DNA from: Cellulomonas chitinilytica
GTDB lineage: Bacteria; Actinomycetota; Actinomycetes; Actinomycetales; Cellulomonadaceae
Length of the DNA stretch: 64,000 bases
Reading direction: 5' to 3'
Assembly: GCF_016862675.1 (NCBI RefSeq)
Contig: NZ_BONK01000010.1
Span: 1-64,000, forward strand
Part shown: positions 58,579 through 64,000 of the stretch, piece after piece
Numbering within the stretch: the first letter of the stretch is position 1
How the letters are laid out: the number at the start of each line of letters is the position of its first letter
The notes under the pieces: model-generated
The model's database searches: none
Seen by the model: the letters and a program-made list of their open reading frames with translations, nothing else
What the model was told of the DNA's origin: nothing
Translations under genes and position numbers: made by a program

Positions 58579-59597
58579 TGGCGACCGACCAGCTCACGCC
58601 CACCCGGTCCTCCGGGACGGCCGCCCCGGCACCGCGGACGAGGTGGCGGATCGACGCCCGCTACCAGCCCGTGCTCGGCACGGTCGTGGTGCTCGCCGTG
58701 ATGCTCGCCGTCGGCGGCTCCCGGTACGAGAACTTCCTCACCGGCCGGGTCATGGCGAACGTCCTGATCAACAACTCGTTCCTCGTGGTCCTCGCGGTCG
58801 GGATGACGTTCGTGATCCTCACCGGCGGCATCGACCTGTCCGTCGGCGCTGTCGTGGCCCTGTCGGGGTGCATCTCGGCGTGGATGTTCACGCACGGGTG
58901 GTCCGCCGGCATCACCATCCCGGTGTGCGTGCTCGTCGGCACGCTGGTCGGCCTCGTGGTCGGCGTCATGGTGCACGTGTTCGAGATACAGCCGTTCATC
59001 GCGACGCTCGCGGCGATGTTCCTCGCCCGCGGCCTGTGCTACCTCGTGGCGCCGGAGTCCATCCCGATCACGGACCCGACGATCGTGAAGCTGTCGCAGA
59101 CGCGGTGGGGGACCGACGACGGCCTGGTCATCACCCCGAGCGGCGTGATCGCGCTGGCCGTGGTGGCGATCGCGTTCGTCGTGCTGCACTACACGCGCTT
59201 CGGCCGGACCGTGTACGCGATCGGCGGCAGCGAGCAGTCCGCGCGGCTCATGGGCCTGCCCGTGGCCCGCACGAAGGTGCTCGTGTACGTCATCAGCGGC
59301 ACGTGCGCGGGCCTCGGCGGCCTGCTGTTCGCGATCTTCTCCCGCTCCGGCTACTCGCTCACGGGCGTCGGCATGGAGCTCGACGCGATCGCCGCGGTGG
59401 TCATCGGCGGCACGCTGCTCACCGGCGGTTCCGGGTTCGTCCTCGGGTCGGTGCTCGGCGTCGCCGTGCTCGGCCTCATCCAGACGATCATCACGTTCCA
59501 GGGCACCCTCAGCTCCTGGTGGACCAAGATCGTCATCGGCGCGCTGCTGCTCGTGTTCGTCGTCCTGCAGCGGCTGCTGGTGCTGCGCCGACGATGA
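58578..59597 (+). CDS. Sugar ABC transporter permease 2 (YjfF-like)
   Basis: A 339-residue second permease: VLAVGMTFVILTGGIDLSVGAVVALSG, IQPFIATLAAMFLARGLCYLV and ELDAIAAVVIGGTLLTGGSGFVLGS. It forms the heterodimeric channel with permease 1. TGATG joins the two genes, so they are coupled. A terminator follows. Confidence 0.94.
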   Translation: MATDQLTPTRSSGTAAPAPRTRWRIDARYQPVLGTVVVLAVMLAVGGSRYENFLTGRVMANVLINNSFLVVLAVGMTFVILTGGIDLSVGAVVALSGCISAWMFTHGWSAGITIPVCVLVGTLVGLVVGVMVHVFEIQPFIATLAAMFLARGLCYLVAPESIPITDPTIVKLSQTRWGTDDGLVITPSGVIALAVVAIAFVVLHYTRFGRTVYAIGGSEQSARLMGLPVARTKVLVYVISGTCAGLGGLLFAIFSRSGYSLTGVGMELDAIAAVVIGGTLLTGGSGFVLGSVLGVAVLGLIQTIITFQGTLSSWWTKIVIGALLLVFVVLQRLLVLRRR

Positions 59598-59609
59598 CCC
59601 GGCCCGGCC

Positions 59610-59639
59610 CGGCCCTGGGCGGCTGACCGCCCAGGGCCG
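59610..59639. terminator. 13-bp stem terminator between convergent operons
   Basis: CGGCCCTGGGCGG and CCGCCCAGGGCCG pair perfectly around CTGA between the permease stop (59597) and the trkA stop (59652). Confidence 0.85.
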
Positions 59640-59651
59640 ACCGGCGCCCGC

Positions 59652-60356
59652 TCAGGGTCGGGCCGCGAACCGCTCGAGCAGCTCGGCGTGGCCGGACACG
59701 ATGATGAGGTCGCTCGCCGAGATGCGGGTCGCGGGCGTCGCGTAGACGAAGTCGACCCCGGGGCTCTTCACGCCGATGACGGTCACCCCGTAGCGCTGCC
59801 GGATGTTCGACTGCGCCAGCGTGAACCCCTGGATCTCCTTCGGCGGCCGCATCTTCACGACCGTGAACCCGTCCTCCACCTCGATGTAGTCGAGCAGCTT
59901 GCCGGACACCAGGTGCGCGACCCGCGACCCCGCGTCGGCCTCGGGGAGGACCACGTGGTGCGCGCCGATCCGCTGCAGGATCCGCGCGTGCTCGGAGCTG
60001 ATGGCCTTCGCCCAGATCTGCGGCACGCCGATGTCCACGAGGTTGCCGGTGATCAGCACGGACGCCTCGAGGTAGGACCCGACGCCGACCACCGCCACGG
60101 GGAACTCCCGCGCGCCGAGCTGCTCGAGCGCCTCGGGGTTGGTCGCGTCCGCCTCGACGAGCGCGATCCGACCGGCCCACTGGGCGACGAGCTCAGGGCT
60201 GCGCTCGACGGCGAGCACGTCCTGGCCGAGCCGGTCGAGCGTCGCGGCGATGGCGGAGCCGAACCGGCCGAGGCCGATCACGAGGACGCCGTTGTCCTTC
60301 TTGGGCGTGCGCGGCGCGTTGTGCGTGCCGCTCGCGTCCCGCAGGGTGTCAGCCAA
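59652..60356 (-). CDS. TrkA-family potassium uptake regulatory subunit (RCK)
   Basis: A 234-residue cytosolic RCK protein: RCK_N Rossmann fold with GVLVIGLGRFGSAIAATL, VEADATNPEALEQL and PQIWAKAISSEHARILQRIGAHHVVLPE, then RCK_C (EIQGFTLAQSNIRQRYGVTVIGV). It binds nucleotides and gates the TrkH channel. The start is taken as TTG at 60356: AGAGAGG lies seven bases before it and it overlaps the trkH stop as ATTGGCTGA, while no ATG or GTG exists before the Rossmann motif. Confidence 0.9.
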   Translation of the reverse strand: MADTLRDASGTHNAPRTPKKDNGVLVIGLGRFGSAIAATLDRLGQDVLAVERSPELVAQWAGRIALVEADATNPEALEQLGAREFPVAVVGVGSYLEASVLITGNLVDIGVPQIWAKAISSEHARILQRIGAHHVVLPEADAGSRVAHLVSGKLLDYIEVEDGFTVVKMRPPKEIQGFTLAQSNIRQRYGVTVIGVKSPGVDFVYATPATRISASDLIIVSGHAELLERFAARP

Positions 60357-61725
60357 TGATCGGCCTCTCTTCCGGGTACCGGATGACCCGACGACGGTTG
60401 CGCAGCGCCAGGGCGGCGGCAAGCGTCATCGTGCCGGTCCGGCCGACGAACATCAGGACGGACAGTACGTACTTCGCCGCGGTCGGCAGCTCCGGGGTCA
60501 GCCCGGTGGACAGGCCGCAGGTGCCGAACGCGGAGATCACCTCGAACAGGACCCGGTCCAGGGTCTCGCCCGTCATGGCCAGCAGGAGCAGCGACGAGAC
60601 GAGCACCAGGGTGGCGGAGATCAGCGAGACCGCGATCGCGACCTGCAGCGCCTCACGGGGGACGCGCCGCCCGTAGGCCTCGACGTCCCGGTCGCCGCGG
60701 GACTCCGCGACGATCGCGAGCAGCATCACCGCGAGCGTCGTGACCTTGATGCCGCCGGCCGTCGACGCGGAGCCGCCGCCGACGAACATGAGCGCGTCCA
60801 TGAGCAGCCACGTGCCCTCGTGCATGTCGCCGATGTCGACCGTCGAGAACCCGCCGGACCGCGGCATGACGCCGGCGAACAGCGACGCGAGCGCGGTCGC
60901 GCTGGGTCCGAGCGGTGCGAACGTCCGCGGGTTGGTCCACTCGAACGCGGCGACGAGGACGGAGCCGGCGACGACGAGCGCGAGGCTCGTGGTGATCGTG
61001 AGCTTGGAGTGCAGGTTCCACCGCCGCGCCTCGCGGAGGCGGGCGCCGACGTTGAGGATCACGGGGAACCCGAGCGAGCCGACGAACACGCCGACGATGA
61101 TGGGCATCAGCACCCACCAGTCGGACGCGTACGGCTCGAGCCCGTCGACGGTGGGCACGAACCCGGCGTTGTTGAACGCCGAGATCGAGTAGAACCCCGA
61201 GTGCCACGCCGCGGTGCCCCAGGACTCGCCGTCGAGCCGGAAGCGCGGGAACAGGATCAGCGCGATCGTCACCTCGAGGATCACCGACGTGAGGATGACG
61301 GTCCGGACCAGCGAGCCGACCTCGCCGAGCCGCGTCGTCTTCGTCTCGGAGGAGACGAGCAGCCGCTGCGTGAGGCCGATCCGCCGGGACACCGCCATGC
61401 CGAGCAGCGACGCGAGCGTCATGACGCCGAGGCCGCCGATCTGGATCGCGACGAGGATGACGACGAGCCCCCACGTCGACCAGTACGAGCCGGTCGGGAC
61501 CGTCACGAGCCCGGTGACGGTCGTGGCGGACGTCGCCGTGAACAGGGCGTCGACGAACGGCGCCGGGGTGCCCTCGGCCGTCGCCCACGGGGCGAGCAGC
61601 AGCATCGTGATGATCGCGATGACGCCGCCGAACACCCCGACGGCGAGCCGTGCGGGCGACTGCCGCGCGAGCCGGTCGACCAGCTCTCGGGCATGCCAGC
61701 TGACGCCTGGGCCACCGCGCGCCAT
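60349..61725 (-). CDS. TrkH/KtrB-type potassium channel subunit
   Basis: A 458-residue membrane protein with four pore repeats: ALFTATSATTVTGLVTV, the second FYSISAFNNAGFVPT, a third at FAGVMPRSGGFSTVDIGDM, and the fourth VISAFGTCGLSTGLTPELP; FVGRTGTMTLAAALALR closes the protein. The ATG at 61725 has GGAGG four bases upstream. It is translated ahead of and overlapping the RCK subunit. Confidence 0.94.
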   Translation of the reverse strand: MARGGPGVSWHARELVDRLARQSPARLAVGVFGGVIAIITMLLLAPWATAEGTPAPFVDALFTATSATTVTGLVTVPTGSYWSTWGLVVILVAIQIGGLGVMTLASLLGMAVSRRIGLTQRLLVSSETKTTRLGEVGSLVRTVILTSVILEVTIALILFPRFRLDGESWGTAAWHSGFYSISAFNNAGFVPTVDGLEPYASDWWVLMPIIVGVFVGSLGFPVILNVGARLREARRWNLHSKLTITTSLALVVAGSVLVAAFEWTNPRTFAPLGPSATALASLFAGVMPRSGGFSTVDIGDMHEGTWLLMDALMFVGGGSASTAGGIKVTTLAVMLLAIVAESRGDRDVEAYGRRVPREALQVAIAVSLISATLVLVSSLLLLAMTGETLDRVLFEVISAFGTCGLSTGLTPELPTAAKYVLSVLMFVGRTGTMTLAAALALRNRRRVIRYPEERPIIG

Positions 61726-61851
61726 CACACCTCCATCGACCCGGCCGGCCCCCGCCGGACGGGTCAACTCTGGCACGACCTGCCGCGGGGGACGACACAG
61801 CCGTCCAGGTGCAGGATCGACAGCCCGCCCGCGGGATGCCACGGTGGGCCC

Positions 61852-63057
61852 ATGAACTCGCCGGGGGAGCGTGGCTCGTCGGCGCCGGTGCGCGTCGTGT
61901 GGTCCCCCGAGATGCTCGGCTACGACTTCGGCCACGGACACCCCATGACGTCCGAGCGGATCGAGCTCACGATGCGGCTCGCCGGCGACCTCGGGCTGTT
62001 CGGCCACCCCGACGTCGAGCTGGTGGGCTCGGACCCCGCGCCCGACGCCCTCATCGAGACCGTCCACGAGCCCGCCTACGTCGCGGCGGTGCACGCCGCG
62101 GCGGACCACGGCACGTCCGACCTCTCGCGGGGCCTGGGCACGAGCGACGACCCCGTCTTCCCGCACATGCACGAGGCCGCCGCACGGGTCGTGCAGGGGT
62201 CGGTCGACTCGGCGCTGGCCGTCTGGGAGGGCCGGGCGGAGCACGCGGTGAACATCGCCGGCGGCCTGCACCACGCCATGCCGGGAGCGGCCTCCGGGTT
62301 CTGCGTGTACAACGACGCGGCCGTCGCGATCAGGTCGCTGCTCGCCGCCGGTGCGGAGCGCGTCGTGTACGTCGACGTGGACGCGCACCACGGCGACGGC
62401 GTGCAGGCGGTGTTCTGGGACGACCCGCGCGTGCTCACGGTGTCGCTGCACGAGACCGGGCAGGCCCTGTTCCCCGGCACCGGCCACGCCCGGGAGACCG
62501 GCGGTCCGGGCGCACCCGGCACCGCCGTCAACGTCCCGCTGCCGTCGGGCACCGGCGACGCGGGCTGGCTCCGGGCGCTCGACGCGGTCGTCCCGCCGGT
62601 GGTGCGCGCGTTCCGCCCCGACGTCCTCGTCACGCAGCACGGCTGCGACGCGCACACGATGGACCCCCTGACCCACCTGCGGGTCTCGGTCGACGCCCAG
62701 CGCATGGCGGCGGACCTCGTGCACGACCTCGCCCACGAGGTCGCGGGCGGCCGGTGGGTCGCGCTCGGCGGCGGCGGGTACGCGGTGCTCGACGTGGTGC
62801 CCCGGTCGTGGACCCACCTGCTCGGCGTCGCCACGCACCGCCCGGTGCCTCCGGAGACCGAGGTGCCCGAGTCGTACCGCGACCTCCTCCGGGACCGCTA
62901 CGGGCGGCAGGGCCCGGCCCGCATGACCGACGGGCGGGAGCCGTCGTTCAGCCCGTGGTCCGCCGGCTACGACCCGTCCAGCGACGTCGACCGGGCCATC
63001 CGCGCGACCCGTCTGGCCGTGTTCCCCGCGCTGGGCCTCGACGCCGACCACGACTGA
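61852..63057 (+). CDS. Histone-deacetylase-like hydrolase (AcuC type)
   Basis: A 401-residue zinc-dependent deacetylase. LHHAMPGAASGFCVYNDAA holds the active-site histidines, VDVDAHHGDGVQAVFWDD the zinc Asp/His, and WVALGGGGYA the closing glycines with the preceding region. AcuC enzymes can deacetylate acetyl-CoA synthetase, and acs lies 58 kb away in the same window; a functional link is inferred. The ATG at 61852 has CACGGT six bases upstream and no Shine-Dalgarno. Confidence 0.93.
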   Translation: MNSPGERGSSAPVRVVWSPEMLGYDFGHGHPMTSERIELTMRLAGDLGLFGHPDVELVGSDPAPDALIETVHEPAYVAAVHAAADHGTSDLSRGLGTSDDPVFPHMHEAAARVVQGSVDSALAVWEGRAEHAVNIAGGLHHAMPGAASGFCVYNDAAVAIRSLLAAGAERVVYVDVDAHHGDGVQAVFWDDPRVLTVSLHETGQALFPGTGHARETGGPGAPGTAVNVPLPSGTGDAGWLRALDAVVPPVVRAFRPDVLVTQHGCDAHTMDPLTHLRVSVDAQRMAADLVHDLAHEVAGGRWVALGGGGYAVLDVVPRSWTHLLGVATHRPVPPETEVPESYRDLLRDRYGRQGPARMTDGREPSFSPWSAGYDPSSDVDRAIRATRLAVFPALGLDADHD

Positions 63058-63099
63058 CCCCCCGCCGGTGCGCGGCGCCGGGCGTGACAGGATCGCGCC

Positions 63100-63645
63100 A
63101 TGCCCTGGCCGGTCACCGCGTCCCGCACCGTGTACGAGAACCCGTGGATCGAGGTGGTCGAGGACACCGTGGTCCGCCCGGACGGCGGGTCGGGGGTGTA
63201 CGGGGTCCTCACCGTCCGGCACCCGTCGGTCTTCGTCGTCGCGCTCACCGACGACGACGAGGTCCTGCTCGTCACGGTCGACCGGCACACCGTCGGCACG
63301 TCGGTCGAGGTCCCGGCGGGCGGCACGGACGGGCAGGACGCGGAGGTCGCCGCGCGGCGCGAGCTGCTCGAGGAGACCGGCTACGCGGCCTCGTCGTGGC
63401 AGGTGGTCGGCACGATGGACGCGCTCAACGGCATCTGCCGTGCGCCCGAGACCGTGTTCCTCGCCCGCGGGCTCACGCGCGTCGGGCCCGACGACGGCGC
63501 GACGCAGGCCGAGGAGGGCATCTCGGAGGTCCGCGCGGTCCCGGTCGCCGACGTCCTCGGGCTCGTGCGGTCCGGCGGCATCACGGACGGGGAGACGGTC
63601 GCGGCGCTGATGTTCGCGCTGCTCGCGCTGGGCCGGGTCGCCTGA
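63100..63645 (+). CDS. NUDIX hydrolase
   Basis: A 181-residue NUDIX protein. The box GGTDGQDAEVAARRELLEET fits G-x5-E-x7-REUxEExGU, and the upstream VEVPAGG matches the ADP-ribose pyrophosphatase subgroup, though the substrate is a guess. The ATG at 63100 has CAGGAT exactly six bases upstream and no Shine-Dalgarno. It stands alone. Confidence 0.92.
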   Translation: MPWPVTASRTVYENPWIEVVEDTVVRPDGGSGVYGVLTVRHPSVFVVALTDDDEVLLVTVDRHTVGTSVEVPAGGTDGQDAEVAARRELLEETGYAASSWQVVGTMDALNGICRAPETVFLARGLTRVGPDDGATQAEEGISEVRAVPVADVLGLVRSGGITDGETVAALMFALLALGRVA

Positions 63646-63687
63646 CGTCGGTTGCGCTGGACGGAGGACGTCCCACCTGTCTCCTCT

Positions 63688-63716
63688 TTCACACCAGTCC
63701 CACGCGCCACTAGTGT
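63688..63716 (+). promoter_or_regulatory. Promoter of the excisionase-type regulator gene
   Basis: TTCACA (63688-63693) and TAGTGT (63711-63716) are separated by 17 bases, a close match to a sigma-70-type promoter. Transcription would start near 63723, giving a leader of about 60 bases with GGAAGAG before the ATG. Confidence 0.65.
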
Positions 63717-63784
63717 GGTTCGGCACCCCGTCGCCGGGTGCGCGAGTCCGACGCGCCAGCCGGACAGAACGGAAGAGCCGAGCG

Positions 63785-64000
63785 ATGAGCGACCAGCCGG
63801 GCCGCACGCGATACCTCACGGTCGTGGAGGTCGCCGACGTGATGCGGGTGTCGAAGATGACCGTCTACCGGCTCGTGCACTCCGGCGAGCTGCCCGCCGT
63901 CCGCGTCGGCCGCTCGTTCCGCGTCCCGCAGGACGCGCTCGACCACTACCTCGCCACGTCGATGACCGTCGAGCCTCCCGCCACCGGGGAGCAGCGCCGC
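63785..64000 (+). CDS. Excisionase/BldC-type helix-turn-helix protein (runs off the window)
   Basis: The first 72 codons are visible. RYLTVVEVADVMRVSKMTVY then RLVHSGELPAVRVGRSFRVP is the MerR-like winged helix of the excisionase (DNA-binding domain excisionase) family, a small widespread actinobacterial regulator related in fold to BldC. The ATG at 63785 has GGAAGAG upstream. The usual length is 65-90 residues, so only the tail is missing. Targets are unknown. Confidence 0.88.
   Translation, partial: MSDQPGRTRYLTVVEVADVMRVSKMTVYRLVHSGELPAVRVGRSFRVPQDALDHYLATSMTVEPPATGEQRR

Noticed and set aside
60349..63819. An open frame extending trkH upstream to more than 1100 codons
   Set aside because: The extension is antisense to the AcuC-like and NUDIX genes and has random composition; the AGGAGG-type site before the ATG at 61725 sets the true start.

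Overview
The window is high-GC DNA of an actinobacterium, most likely a Cellulomonas or close relative. The strongest clue is a secreted multidomain GH26 mannanase with the same layout as Cellulomonas fimi Man26A (GH26, Ig-like, CBM23, SLH, C-terminal module). Frequent GTG starts, ATGA/GTGA gene overlaps, a Tad pilus locus, a K+-independent H+-pyrophosphatase and a DUF222/HNH protein fit this. I see no rRNA, tRNA, CRISPR array, insertion sequence, prophage or replication origin; the window is ordinary chromosome.

Layout. 1-10.2 kb: the start of a secreted protein, a DUF222/HNH protein with an SOS-like operator, acetyl-CoA synthetase, a Pro/Ala-rich membrane protein, a formate/nitrite transporter, an old-yellow-enzyme oxidoreductase, malic enzyme and a degenerate Fic-like protein. 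10.2-19.1 kb: a HAD phosphatase, the Tad/Flp pilus operon (Ssd-like ATPase, TadA, TadB, TadC, pilin, TadE, TadG-like) and a DUF1998 helicase of the MrfA/SftH type; as I recall, this order resembles the mycobacterial Rv3649-Rv3661 region. 19.3-24.1 kb: 5-oxoprolinase genes pxpA and pxpBC, separated by a TmrB-like kinase and a secreted pectate lyase. 24.2-27.1 kb: anaerobic ribonucleotide reductase nrdDG and a STAS protein. 27.2-30.9 kb: two tandem SigE-family sigma factor/membrane-sensor pairs, each behind an ECF-type promoter. 31-38 kb: hppA, a ThuA-like protein, an EEP-family phosphodiesterase, a methyltransferase and a DUF4190 membrane protein. 38-41 kb: the mannanase. 41.3-47.4 kb: a MacAB-like ABC export operon with two adaptors. 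47.5-59.6 kb: proC, a LacI regulator, araBDA, a PrmC-like methyltransferase, a small membrane protein and a YtfQRT-YjfF-type sugar ABC transporter. 59.6-64 kb: TrkA/TrkH, an AcuC-like deacetylase, a NUDIX hydrolase and the start of an excisionase-type DNA-binding protein.

How parts work together. A 17-bp operator is identical in front of araBDA and in front of the sugar transporter 5 kb away, with the LacI gene beside it, so uptake and catabolism of an arabinose-type sugar look co-regulated. A different CGCTT-centred pseudo-palindrome lies upstream of the pectate lyase, the mannanase and the truncated secreted gene at the left edge, suggesting a second polysaccharide regulon. The two sigma modules share promoter architecture (AAC-N17-CGTC) and an extracellular cysteine/LPAGxY motif, suggesting duplicated autoregulated surface-sensing circuits. 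At least eleven genes have an NANNNT -10 element 6-8 nt before the start codon and no Shine-Dalgarno, indicating many leaderless transcripts.
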